This document shows positions 11,694 to 22,377 of a stretch of DNA of 64,000 nucleotides, in pieces. The translations under genes and the position numbers were made by a program. The DNA is from Morinoia aosen. Lineage: Eukaryota > Arthropoda > Malacostraca > Amphipoda > Talitridae. The stretch spans positions 41,204,068 to 41,268,067 of the forward strand of contig CM059566.1 of NCBI GenBank assembly GCA_030386875.1, written 5' to 3'. The first letter of the stretch is position 1. Each line of letters begins with the position of its first letter. The notes under the pieces are model-generated. The model worked only from the letters and a program-made list of their open reading frames with translations, searched no databases and was not told the DNA's origin.

Positions 11694-11777
11694 TTATTTT
11701 GATTCAAATAATTAGGTTCAGGCACCAAAAAGTGGAAAATCGACAACTGTCATCTCCTTCAGATTTACCAAAGTTGT

Positions 11778-11835
11778 TTATTTCGATGTAATTACCATGA
11801 TACAGGCAACGAAATTTCGAAAATCCATTAGTTGC
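11778..11835 (+). mobile_element. Fragment of older long-TIR MITE (element 3)
   Basis: TTATTTCGATGTAATTACCA, GGCAACGAAATTTCGAAAAT and flanking bases match the right-hand interior of elements 1 and 2. It continues the copy interrupted by element 2. Confidence 0.6.
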
Positions 11836-11854
11836 ATCTCCTTAACATTAGCCC

Positions 11855-12347
11855 CAACTTCAAATTATCGAGTAGAAATACAGTTACTGTCGGCAGGTAG
11901 TGAACCAGCTTCAAATTATCGAGTAGAAATACAGTCACTGTCGGCAGGTAGTGAACCAACTTCAAATTATCGAGTAGAAATTCAGTCACTGTCGGCAGGT
12001 AGTGAACCAGCTTCAAATTATCGGGTGGAAATACATTCATCGTTGGCATATAAATGAACCAACTCCTAATTATCGAGCAGAAACAGTCATTGTTGGTAGA
12101 TACAGAAGCAACTTCAAATTATCGAGCAGAAACACAATCATTCTTGGCAGCAACACTAATGCCCCCGTTAGCAGATATTAGACATAGATTAACAAAATTA
12201 TCGAGTAGAACTACTGTCACTGTTGCATATATTGAACCAACTTCAAGTTGTTGAGTAGAAAAGCCGTCACTGTTGGCAGATACCTTCTCGGCAGATACCA
12301 ACTTTAAATTATCGAGCAGGAACACAGTCACTGTTGCGAGGCACTGA
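11855..12347. repeat. 51-bp minisatellite, about 9 copies
   Basis: Unit near CTTCAAATTATCGAGTAGAA + ATACAGTCACTGTCGGCAGG + TAGTGAACCAG. The first four units are tidy; later ones diverge and carry short deletions. The last unit ends about 18 bp from the 5' splice site of gene 2 exon I (minus strand), so the array occupies the start of that intron. Confidence 0.9.
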
Positions 12348-12365
12348 ACTATGGACACAGCTGAC

Positions 12366-12501
12366 CAAAATACCAAACAGGGCCAGAGCGGCGACCCACA
12401 GTCATCGGGTCCTGGTGCTTGTGAGTAGACTTGTGCAGGAGGTACACCGGCGGAGTCTGCGTCACGATGTCTCTCTTCCGCACTACGCCTGGTGCTCGTT
12501 T
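12366..12501 (-). CDS. Gene 2, exon I (unidentified protein)
   Basis: It encodes 45 codons plus one base: KRAPGVVRKRDIVTQTPPVY, then LLHKSTHKHQDPMTVGRRSG and PVWYF. The acceptor is strong (TTTTTGGCTTTCCAG/AAACGA). The donor chosen is ATTTTG/GTCAGC because its phase (one leftover base) is exactly what exon J needs; an earlier GTGGGT is a weaker alternative. The segment is basic and lacks a domain I recognise. It follows exon H in phase 0. Confidence 0.7.
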
Positions 12502-13177
12502 CTGGAAAGCCAAAAATAAATGAAACATTCACTTTAATCAAGCCACCGAGTTACGATTGAAATCTGTCACCTTTAGAATTTTTATAAGCAAAATTTTACA
12601 GCTCATGCACACAAATTTTCAAACGACAAGTATAATCCCCCAAAAATTAATGTTGAATTTTTTATCATTCCTACACGGCTGGATCATTTAAATAAAATAG
12701 CGAGTTGCACTAGAACTCACAAGTTCAAGCATTTATTTGCTGCGACTTTTTTATGAACATGTTCACTGCAGGGCCGTTTTGAGACCCCTGCTTTAACTAC
12801 TCACAGAACGGCTCATCGTTACGAGGCTCATATTCCTAAACTATTTCCCCCAAAGACTTTAAATTGGTCTCGAAATGAAACTCAAAGCATTATGTGTGTG
12901 CACTTCTGGCACAGAAATAGGGAAGGGAAAATACAAAACTACTCTCACCCTTCCAGTTTACTGTCGATTTCGATCTCATCGTCACCCAGCTCTTATACCT
13001 GAGCTATAGCACCTAAAAAATTTGAATTAGCTTCAGTTAGAAGCTCAAAATAGTTTCTCCAAGCCTAATCTAACATGTTATTAAACAAAAAAAACTTTTT
13101 TAGGTTTAAGCGTAGCTTAAGCTAAAAACACATGGCACTTTTTAAACTTCAAATGGTGACTAATTTGAAGTTTTTAG

Positions 13178-13676
13178 ATGCAAAAGTTCAAACAAAAGAC
13201 CTACGGAACAATGAGTGTTTCTGCGAGTGGTTTCAGCAATAATGTCAAAACGACTCCTCAGAGTTCAGATCTGGTTCAGTACTGGAAAAAGATGTGTGAA
13301 GAAAGAGATCTTCTAACCTTATTCTTCCACAAAAATCCTGTTTTAATGCTTTGTATCAGAATTCTTTTCGCCCATTGTACCGTTAGAACAATCACCTTTG
13401 TTAGACTGACACTGGCATCAGATTGCGACCCGATGTTAGAATGAGGAAGGAACTTCCACTCAGCAGTGAACTACAAAGAACATATTGAAGTGCAAATTTG
13501 ATGAGACAAAAATGATAACATCAAAGTGGTTTTTGATGTGACTAGAATGTTGGTGCAGATGGAAGCTGAACAAACCACGTTATTTAATACAGATTTTAGC
13601 GGAATACTTGATATAATAGCAAAACGCCTTTCTGCAGTCGACATGTTTACGCGCGATTGCTCCATTCAAACCTAGA
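13178..13676 (+). pseudogene. Broken coding remnant, unidentified
   Basis: One reading frame stays protein-like for about 165 codons but is interrupted by a few stop codons. Early it reads SSDLVQYWKKMCEERDLLTL, a coiled-coil-like segment. Late it reads VTRMLVQMEAEQTTLFNTDF followed by SGILDIIAKRLSAVDM. It has no introns and runs opposite to gene 2, as a decayed retrocopy of a host gene would. I do not recognise the parent. It could instead be part of an unidentified mobile element. Confidence 0.45.
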
Positions 13677-13876
13677 ATAATTTTTAAACTTTGTGTTCTT
13701 CAGATCATTCAGAATCCAGAGACTCGAGCGATTTTAGTTTTAAATTAATACTAACAGGTCCCCATGAACTCCTTCCGCGAGTCTTTAATGATAAGTAGCG
13801 CGTGCTGGAGACTAACTATGATATCATTAGTGACGCAAGAGGTTAAGAAGAAGCGTAAAGTGGGGAATTGAATTAA

Positions 13877-14050
13877 TTGATTCATTGGAAAAGAAAAAGT
13901 GGCTTAGTAGCGAAAAAAAACGGATTGGTGTTGAAGCAAACCATGTATGAGTTGCAGCTGGATGGAAGACCACCTCTGGACTTACATAAAGGTGACTTAA
14001 ATATGTATAGTGAGTGGCGTCCTATTAAAACTGTACAGCTTAGCAAGACT
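13877..14050 (+). other. Possible coding fragment
   Basis: An open frame that includes KQTMYELQLDGRPPLDLHKG, which looks protein-like, followed by a GTGACT that could be a donor. No acceptor, domain or neighbouring exon supports it. It may belong with the remnant just upstream. Confidence 0.2.
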
Positions 14051-14849
14051 AGAATTTGCTACCTGTACTCTTACACTTTCTTCTGTCGTGCGAACACCAG
14101 CGAAAATACCTGTAGAAAGTCTGTGTTAATTTATGGATTGAAATTTTTTATCTTCTGGTTGAGGAGTGACGCTAGTTTCAAAAGATCTTGTCCTTACCTT
14201 ATTCAATGTTGGATATAATTACATCACGTCTAAACATTCCGCCGAAGTATTTTCCTTCGTAACGCAGCCTTAGTTTACAGGTTAAATAATTACTTGAAGA
14301 CAATAGATAACTACGTAATATGTAATACTCGGAAATCTCCACAAAGTTATACTTCTGCAGCCCCTTTTTAGTGGACTAAATACTTGAAACATTGAAATTA
14401 TTTTTTATGTTATAACTCAGTCTAAAAGCAAGTCTAAGAAACGTTTTGGCCCAAGTTCTAGATTCTCTAATTTTCAAAGTTTACCCAGTCATTTGGACAG
14501 CAAAACATTACCAGGAAATCTTCCAATTATATTTTTGTGCTTCGTTAAGAACGCTTCGGATAAGCTAAAATTTATGACTGATTCACCAAATAATGGTGCT
14601 CTCACAACTCTGCACTTACAAATAAATATTTCCTTTTTATTTGTGGAACTGTAAGCGATATTGAATTAAACACTATATAAATAGTTCAAAAAACTGCACT
14701 GAGTAGTTTAAGTTTAAGTTTTGTAGTAGCTTAAGTTTCTGATCTCTTTTCCAACTTTTCCGACCTTGCGAAACTGTTCCAGATATTCGACAACATGCAA
14801 CATTAAAACTATGTGGACATAGTTTTACCAATGTGACTAAGTGTTTCTT

Positions 14850-14995
14850 ATGTATTTTGCAGCCTGATGATGATGTTAGTAACATCGAAACGTTGCGTTT
14901 AGAGACTGACTGATTTAGAATTTTAACAATTGAGCGTTCTTTTAGTAAAGATGATAAGTGATTATCTTCGTATTTTAACACGTGTTGAACAGGAT
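14850..14995 (+). ncRNA. Hammerhead-ribozyme-like motif in a dispersed repeat
   Basis: CTGATGA (14865-14871) is followed by a six-pair helix GATGTT/AACATC with an AGT loop, then GAAA (14888-14891), a short helix AACG/CGTT around TTG, and a TTA that fits the NUH cleavage rule. This order is the core of a type-I hammerhead. Penelope-like and related retroelements are known to carry such minimal motifs. Stem I is not clear. The sequence after it, up to about 14995, is related to 51410-51505 (shared TTATCTTCGTATTTTA), so it belongs to a repeat. Confidence 0.5.
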
Positions 14996-15145
14996 AAGTT
15001 TCTAATATTTGACCATAATCAGCCATTTTATCGTGGATAATATTTGTTTTCCTCCTTGATTAAAAATAACTTCTAATACGCGCATGCGATGACGGTGCAG
15101 CCCGATCGCAAACCAGAAATTTGATGCTCGTACTACTTTCCTCAC

Positions 15146-15297
15146 CTCGCAGTATTTGTGCCACTGCTCCACGTAAAATTTGTGCTCGGGAACGCTTGTA
15201 TCAACGGACGTGTTCTCTTGCTGGAACAGCAACATCAGCGGTGTTTCCGCAAGCATCACACGCAGCATGGCGAATCTTTTCTGCCGCTCGACATCCG
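15146..15297 (-). CDS. Gene 2, exon H (unidentified protein)
   Basis: Two bases plus 50 codons: DVERQKRFAMLRVMLAETPL, then MLLFQQENTSVDTSVPEHKF and YVEQWHKYCE. Acceptor TTTATTCAAAG/CGGATG, donor TGCGAG/GTGAGG. Entry needs one base, which the G closing exon 1 supplies (GCG, A); exit is phase 0 into exon I. The sequence looks like a helical protein with a hydrophobic middle; no signal peptide or membrane segment is seen. Third codon positions are GC-rich compared with the flanks. Confidence 0.78.
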
Positions 15298-15399
15298 CTT
15301 TGAATAAACAAGAATATTTATATACCTGCTCAAATAGAATAGATGGCGGACTTGAGAAATTTCTAGTATATTTACCAACAATGCTACGTCTTTCTTTAC

Positions 15400-15460
15400 C
15401 TTTACTGTGCAACGTCTTATTTTCAAGGATAGTCTTTAGTTTTCTGAGATCAAAAGTCAT
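15400..15460 (-). CDS. Gene 2, exon 1 with probable start codon
   Basis: It starts at ATG and encodes MTFDLRKLKTILENKTLHSK plus one base before the donor AGTAAAG/GTAAAG. The exit phase (one base) is exactly what exon H requires. This ATG was chosen because it opens the frame that splices cleanly. The frame also runs without a stop straight through the 102-bp intron into exon H, so an unspliced form would keep the frame. Confidence 0.58.
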
Positions 15461-16083
15461 AGTTTAACTGGCTAACGTCAAAGTCAGATTAATCTGAATT
15501 TTAGATCATCCCGTCAATTTTCCTCAACATGTGCAAATCGGATAAAAATCAATTGATTTCGGGGAAAGATTAGACTAAATTTTTTACATAATATTTTATA
15601 GTACAACCATGCGATTGTAAGTCTACTGATGCACGTTGAATGATGCCGTTACTTGCTTGTTCCAAGGAGGATATTTACTGCGACGTCACTGAAATTTTTT
15701 ATTTATTTATTATGTATTTAGGGACCTGATTATTACGCCCCCTTGATAATGCAGGTAAAAACCATTCGTGTGAAGAACCAAATTTATTGGATTGGCGTAG
15801 CGTTTTTATTCAAAAAGCGCGATAACGTATCATACATTGAATTCCCTATCATTGTTCAAGTAGTTCTCCGATCAAAGTAAAGGGGTTGCTTAAATGCTAA
15901 GCATTAGTAGAATCAGTGTTTTTAAATAAGAAAAATTATAATTGACGGGTAAAATGAATTACAGTAGTATCAAATGTAGTAAGGAAGTCAGTGCCACAGC
16001 ACAGCTAAACACAGACACAGAAAATGACGCCCAGGTACGGTCCAACTTGACGTCTAAATACGGTCCAATTTCCCAATACGCCG

Positions 16084-16128
16084 GTTGCTATGACAACTTC
16101 GGAGCCATAGCCGCGTCTCCATGGAAAC
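16084..16128. promoter_or_regulatory. Two X-box-like (RFX) motifs upstream of gene 2
   Basis: GTTGCTATGACAAC (16084-16097) and GTCTCCATGGAAAC (16115-16128) both fit the RFX consensus RYYNYY-N(1-3)-RRNRAC, 31 bp apart. They lie 624-668 bp upstream of the proposed gene 2 start codon. RFX factors drive ciliary genes in animals through such sites. Two in 45 bp is more than chance usually gives, but no experiment supports it here. Confidence 0.45.
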
Positions 16129-16919
16129 ACTCCACGATGTAGTAAATCTTGAAAAAATTCACATAAGTAACTTTTCAACCGTGAAATGACTTCTGTGTTC
16201 AGGAGAGTTTGAATGTAGTTAAAACTTAGGTAAAAGATTTTTAAGCGTCTCACGTAGCACCAGCTGTTTCTATGAAAGGTGCAAGGCTGGCTTTTTTCCT
16301 AGCCAGAATCTTCATATCGTATAACTTTACGAATACAATTTACCATGTAATTCACCCAGTACCTGGCGGTTAGCGTCGGTACCATGGCATCGTCATCATA
16401 CTGACAAATGATCTCATGATAATTAAAACCAGATTTTTCAACCCAGAGATGTATTTTTCAGATTTATTACATGGTGATGAAAATAATTTACATACATGTT
16501 GCACGTGCACGTAAATTAGGAATACATTACAAAATTTTCATATGCAGAATTGGCTACGTCTGTGATAGAAATCCATTGCGACCTTCTTACAGTTAAAAAA
16601 TGAATATTACCTAATTTGATATTGACAGTAAATGATTGTGAAATACGTTCTTAATTTTTAATTCAGAGCCAATATAGTTAAAAGTGTAAAAAATTAATCA
16701 AAGAATGAGAGATAAACAATAATCTTTAGACATTTTATAATAAGTTTGTACTTTCTTTCAAATTATGTCATAAAATGTGTGTATTTAAGGATAAATCAGC
16801 TGGATTTATTAGATGAATCATTAAATAGAAAATTAAACTGTTCCTATATCGGTCTACTTCATCAAGCAAAAGAGATACAAACTTGGAGTTTAGTATTAGA
16901 ATTCTGAGTCAAATTAATA
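16129..16919. other. Intergenic, nothing recognised
   Basis: AT-rich stretch upstream of gene 2 with no gene, apart from a short hairpin near 16285-16310 (GCTGGCTTTTTTCCTAGCC). Confidence 0.5.
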
Positions 16920-17175
16920 AGGCCCATTTCACAGAGCTAGCAAAGCAGCATCTTGCTAACTCGCATGAGCTATCTAGCAGACGGTCTGCGAGACTGGTAG
17001 GTAGGAATAGCATTTATCCTCGCATGCAGAATGCTGGATAAAACGTGCGAGTTCAGTGTGAAGGCAACGGTTCGTAATAGTGTTATTCCTACCTACCAGT
17101 CTCGCAGACCATCTGCTAGATAGCTCATGCGAGTTTGCTAGATGCTGCTTTGCTAGCTCAGTGTGAAATGGGCCT
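16920..17175. mobile_element. 256-bp MITE with about 95-bp TIRs and TA target site
   Basis: A near-perfect inverted repeat. The left arm begins AGGCCCATTTCACAGAGCTA and the right arm ends TAGCTCAGTGTGAAATGGGCCT. The arms match over about 95 bp to GGTAGGTAGGAATA. Both sides are flanked by TA. The long TIRs and short spacer mark a non-autonomous DNA transposon; a TA site fits Tc1/mariner-type, with PIF/Harbinger less likely. The arms are well preserved, so it is fairly young. Confidence 0.88.
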
Positions 17176-20100
17176 TACATCAAGAGATCGAAATGTCGCT
17201 CAGCAACCAGCTGAAAAATTGAGATATTGCATTTGAGAGGCAAATAAAACTAAATTAACGTAATGTATTTATTTTCCTGAACAAATTGTAGCTAGCTAAC
17301 ATGTTCGACTTTCTCTCGTAGTTAAATGTCACAGTTTATCTGAAATTTTTTTTATTCAACTTATAAATATTTGACATCTGTGTACGCTATCTAAACTAGT
17401 ATGAAGCTAACTAATCATAACCATTCATTTGTACGTATTTAATCGTTCAAGTTTGACAGTCATGAAATAAATACAAAAGTGAATAGAAAAACTTACTTTA
17501 CTTCGGACAAAAAAAAAATTATTTTGACTCAAATAAAGAAACGGCATTCATGTAAATTATTGATGTTAAAGTCATTCTATTTTTAAAACCACCAAATATT
17601 CCGACAGCGTTGTAAGTACAAATAAGATAAAATTTTCCTTCGCGCCAACGATGTCATCATCATAACACCATCGAGCAATAGATACAAAGAGCAATAATAT
17701 ACATCAAGCAATACATAACTGGACTTTTGAAAGGTCAAAACTCTACGGGAACAGTACGTAAAATTTCAGGGTCAGGGGTGAAAGTAAAAAACTCTACGGG
17801 AACAGTAAGTAAAATTTCAGGGTAAAATTTCAGGTGTTGTGTGTTGGCTATTCGCATGACAAACTAGTCTGAAACTAAACATGATTAGACTCTTTCACTG
17901 CAGTATTGTTCAGGACGGGACTCGGTACAAGTATTAGGCGTACAAAAGATAAGAAAATTGTCCTAACTCACAAAATTCATTTATTTAAGTTCTAAAAGGA
18001 ACTGCAAAAAAAATTCTCTAATATTGTCAATGGATTCAAAAATTCATTTATTTAGGCTCTAAAAGGAGCCAAAAAAATTCTCTCTAATACTGGCAATGGA
18101 TTCAAAAATACATTTATGCTAAAAAAAATTCTCTCTAATATTGGCAATGGATTAAAAAATACATTTATTTAAGCTCTAAAAGGAGCCAAAAAAAATTCTC
18201 TCTAATAATGTATATGGAAACAAAAATGAATGAATAAATAATTTTGCCGGCAATATCACTTTATATATCACCAGCACAATTTCAATGCACGTCTTACAAT
18301 CAGACTAGACGCTACTACTTGTTTTAGATCCTCTTCAATGTTCTGTAATTCAAAGCACAGTTTCCTGAAGATAGTTCATGAAATGAAATAATCATTTCAA
18401 CTAATGAAGTTGGATCATATCTACTCAGAAAATATCTTTTTGATACCCTGTTGGTTATAAAAAGGACACTAGAAAAAGTTTCATCATCCAACCGTTTCTA
18501 TTAATCTTGAGTATTGTCAATTATTATTGTCCCACAAACGATATTTCTATCTATATTTATATAAGCATATTAATGATGAAAACATCTATGATACATTAAT
18601 AATAACATATTTTAATCACAGCATGCTGACTATCATAATACGACTACGCTTCTTAAATGAACATGTTGGTCAAATATACAAACAAACATTATTTTACACA
18701 CCGCAGCATCTGCTAACACAAAGTAAAATATTGAACGCTGGTTTGTTGCAAAGCAATCAATGTCTTATTCCGCACTACCTGAATGGAAGAACAAAAATAT
18801 TCGTACATAATTAGCTTTAGTTGAGACTCTAAGAGTATTTTAATTTCTATTCATTCTTCCTTAAAATTGTCAAAACTGTACGAAAAATGTGTATTTCTAA
18901 AGGCGACAACTTTAAACGCATGTTAAAGCTTCACTTATCGTTTTTTCACATCATTATCACGAAGACAATTGTGATAGCCAGTTTGATTCAATGGTTCTTC
19001 ACATCTTCAGCGTCGCGAGCCAGCGACCTTCCTGCCTATGAGCGTAGCGGTGTGCTCTAGTGACGTCACTAATGCACCTCGGTGCAGGTTAGAAGTTCAC
19101 CTCTGAAACGCGTACATATGACACGTACATGTATGAATGCCAGATTTGAATTTTTTTAAATGCACATAAGTAACTTTGCGTATATAAAATGATTTCTGAG
19201 TCATTGAAATGAATGCATATCACATGTACAGATATGGATACCAGATTTTAAATCTTCAAAAAAATGCATATAAGTAACTTCACAACAATGAAATGACTTC
19301 TGATTATACGTGTACATATAAGTACATATAAGAATACATTTAATAGTGTGGTCAATTGACGATCACAGAATTCCAGTATACGAGTATTTGCTCACTACAA
19401 GTACACATACGCAGAAGAACCCGTACATGGTGTATTCAGTGCCACGGCACAATAACGACCTACACAAACCCGGTCATTAATAACAAATAGCAGAGGCACG
19501 TGAAAACATATTACATCAATAAATAATCCCTCGCATAACCATAAAATTATTATGTTTATTATTATCCATAATAATAACCAAGTATAATGAAATCTACAAT
19601 GAAGAAAATAAGTTTGACCGTTGAAAAGCGTCGTAGAAAATACATTGCACTCGCTCGGCAGGTAAAGCATCCGAATATTATAGGCCAAGTAAAGACCCTG
19701 TAGGGTTACGCTTCCTCAACAAAAAATAAAAACTTGTGCTTGCAATTTTTGGACCAATCTATCATCAAGTATATTGCAGTCCGATTAATATAGCATTGAC
19801 AACTGAAAACCCAATGGCCTTCATATGCTCCCAATAATTTCTGTAAATCAACGCATATACTCTCGTAACTAGTTTGATGTAAGACATTCTCTTTACAAAG
19901 AGAACTATCAACCAATATAGCACCAGTCCATATCGTCAGGAGAAAAATTGAGGTAGATTTTTCTTTAGTGGCTTCAGGACTTCTACTTGGAATGAAAGAA
20001 TTACTAATCTGATACGTCAGAACTTGAAGTACACGTGTGGGAACTGCAATGAAAGGAAACCAAATGAAATCTTAACCAGCCTTAAATCTAAAAAGCGATG

Positions 20101-20269
20101 ATTTGGTTAACCCGCTATACCTCTATTTGTTTAAACGTAAATAGTATGAGAAGTAGATCAATATATAGATTGTTGAAAATCCCGAAGTGTTTATTAATTT
20201 CTGTGACTATTCCTTTCACCAAGCGCATAATTCTTAACATTTTACACTAACAGATGTGGTGCACTAAAT
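17176..20269. other. Intergenic with small tandem repeats
   Basis: No exon was supported. It holds a two- to three-copy repeat of CTCTACGGGAACAGTA at about 17740-17835, and a roughly 67-bp repeat (CTCTAAAAGGAGCC, AATTCTCTCTAAT, GGCAATGGATTCAAAAAT) of about four copies at 17975-18235. A full CRE-like TGACGTCA occurs near 19060. Confidence 0.6.
17975..18235. repeat. About 67-bp tandem repeat, about 4 copies
   Basis: Units share TTCATTTATTTA, GCTCTAAAAGGAGCC, a poly-A run, TTCTCTCTAATA and GGCAATGGATTCAAAAAT, with deletions in the third unit. Confidence 0.8.
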
Positions 20270-20545
20270 TTTTAAATTTTTCCTCGATTTAATTTTGAGG
20301 TATCGTTTACTCGAATTGATCCCTTGCAACCTGAACGTATTTCCTCTGTGGTTAGTAAGTTAAATGTGTGTTGTAAAGCCCGTAGACTTTTACATTGATC
20401 TAGGAGCTCACAATTTATTTAAATTAAACGCTGGTAGCAAAGTCCGTAGACATTTATTAGCAATAAAATGCCGTGCTATCTGTCGTGTAAATCAAATGCA
20501 TATATTACAATTCGATTTTTTCATAAATATCTCTATCATTCACCT
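20270..20545 (+). repeat. Dispersed repeat B, copy 1
   Basis: About 275 bp, similar to 24355-24630: shared CTCGAATTGATCCCT, AACCTGA, AGTAAGTTAAAT, CCGTAGACTTTT, TCCGTAGACATTT and TCGTGTAAATCAAA. No inverted termini or coding frame. A piggyBac-type MITE starts at its right edge. Confidence 0.7.
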
Positions 20546-20548
20546 TAA

Positions 20549-20767
20549 CACTTTGCCCGAAACGTGCGCCACCGGTGGCCACGAAGGGGATTTTCACAAT
20601 GCTGCCGACCGACCGGTAATCACAAACTCAATTTTCATAAATACTTAATTGAAGCTAAATGTAGGCATGATCCAGTTGATGTTTGCTATTTTCAAATTGC
20701 TTTCTACAATTGAATTTAAATTTGAGTTGAATATTGAACTTCAGTTTCACCAATTGCGGTCAAAGTG
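20549..20767 (+). mobile_element. piggyBac-type MITE, reference copy
   Basis: A 219-bp element with TTAA on both sides (20545-20548 and 20768-20771) and termini CACTTTGCCCG and CGGTCAAAGTG, an 11-bp imperfect TIR. TTAA duplication is the signature of piggyBac. The inside carries GCGCCACCGGTGGCCAC, a small palindrome, and GAACTTCAGTTT. No coding capacity. Confidence 0.85.
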
Positions 20768-20771
20768 TTAA

Positions 20772-22374
20772 ATTGAGAATAAATGGTTTCCCAAAGAGCT
20801 TTGTGTAGGCTACAGAGCATCCAACCGAAGTTTGTCTCCGGATGTCTGCATCGAAAATACAACTTTTCCCCCGACCTCCTTCCTTTTGATGATCTTCCCA
20901 TCGATAAAAAATGTGAGTATAACTAAGCCACAGTACAACTCATAGCACTGAAATGAACTCGATTCATCTGACAAAATTTTGATTAAGAGTTTTTTCAAGA
21001 TAACCAGCGTGCAACCTTGATGATATGGGAATGACATATCAAAATATAATACAATTCTTACGACAGCAAAAAAATGTGATTATCATAGTTTCAGACACAA
21101 ACAGTGTATGATATAATGGGTATGTTCTTGTCACCTGACAGAATATTTATGGAGATTAGCTGACAGGTCGTCCATTAATCTGAAATACAAACATTAGTGT
21201 GTATTGTAAAATCAAGAATTTTTCTTTATATTATGTTCACAAACTTGTGAAACTGATACTTTTATTCTATGTGCGCGCTCGACCAGACAAGCAACACTAC
21301 CACCCCCCACCCTCTCCAGTAGCACACTGATGACGTCGCGGTTGTGTCGGTCATATAAGAACCTCAATAAGATCGTACACAAAGTTCCTAGTCTACGACT
21401 GCTGGATTATGCGGTCCACAAAGTTATTGTCTCGAACTAACACATGACTATCTAAGCAAAATTTAATTTATTCTGTATACGACTGAATAACAGTTATTTC
21501 TTTATTATTTACACCTCTCATGTAAGTAATTATTCCTTCACAATTTTACCTAACGTATGACATTAGGTTGTTTATTAAAGCAGACAAACCTGCGTCCGAC
21601 ATGAGACAAACAGATGAAAATTGTTATTGATATGGTTTCGTTCACAGAGGTAGAAGCCTCTAAATTTGTCTGCTCTAAGGAAATTCATTATACTGAAAAG
21701 ACTTTACCATGTAAAAATCAATCTTGAGAGCGACAAATACTGTCGAAAAATTAGTCGTGATACCGACCAGCACAGTTGTTAATTTAAATCATAAATTCCA
21801 CCATTGACTGAGCCATTCCTGAAAAATTGCATCTAGGAAAGACAGATGCACTCAATATTTTGTAAAAATGCATTTTTGAGATATTTTTAATGGACCTCTA
21901 TGTTAAAGTAAAAGTAGCGTACAAATATGCTCATAGCTCTGTGAGATAGCCCGCTTCAGTTTAATTAAATATCAACACAAGCGACCAGTTCATGTTCAAA
22001 TTATCAAATCCAGTAATCAAAATGTCGTGAAAAATTTCAATGATACAAAAACAACCTTTCCCCAATTCAATTTTTTTCTATTCCACGAACACAGACTAAT
22101 TTCTTTCGTTATTTTGGCTAGGAAAAGCTAACATAATATCATCCTATTTCTTAATTAACATGACTAGTCTATTACTCAAATTCATCACAAAAAATTATAA
22201 AATTAAAAAAAAACCTAAAATTCATCTCGGTATGATCGTTTAATCAGTGTCTAGTTAAAATGGTCATGTTTTCACCGAAGTGAAGACTGAACTTATCAAG
22301 CGCATCTCGCAGGCAACAAGACGAAGAGAATGATGTTGACTAGTTGGCGTACCTTTAATGACCATCATTTTCAT
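20772..22374. other. Intergenic, no gene recognised
   Basis: It contains a TATA-like CATATAAGAA near 21352. A roughly 60-bp stretch (GACTGCTGGATTATGCGGTC, CACAAAGTTATTGTC) has a diverged partner at about 23195-23245. No exon was supported. Confidence 0.5.
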
Positions 22375-22377
22375 TTG

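Larger units (their letters stand above)
10048..11769. mobile_element. Long-TIR MITE, element 2, interrupted by another transposon
   Basis: Same family as element 1, starting GGTAAACCTGAAGGAGATGA and ending in the near-inverse TCATCTCCTTCAGATTTACC. It is flanked on both sides by AAAGTTGT (10040-10047 and 11770-11777), an exact 8-bp target duplication. Removing the 1167-bp insert and one copy of that insert's own 8-bp duplication leaves 547 bp, essentially the length of element 1. The flanking sequence resembles the inside of the same family (CTCATTTG... before, TTATTTCGATGTAATTACCA after), so element 2 seems to have landed in an older relative. Confidence 0.82.
12502..15145 (-). other. Gene 2 intron H-I
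   Basis: The intron contains a plus-strand coding remnant (13178-13676), a short plus-strand frame near 13877-14050 and a hammerhead-like repeat near 14850-14995. The remaining sequence shows nothing I can support. Confidence 0.6.

Noticed and set aside
21340-21440. CATATAAGAA as a TATA box with a gene downstream
   Set aside because: No exon follows, and the area shares sequence with 23195-23245, so it is more likely a repeat.
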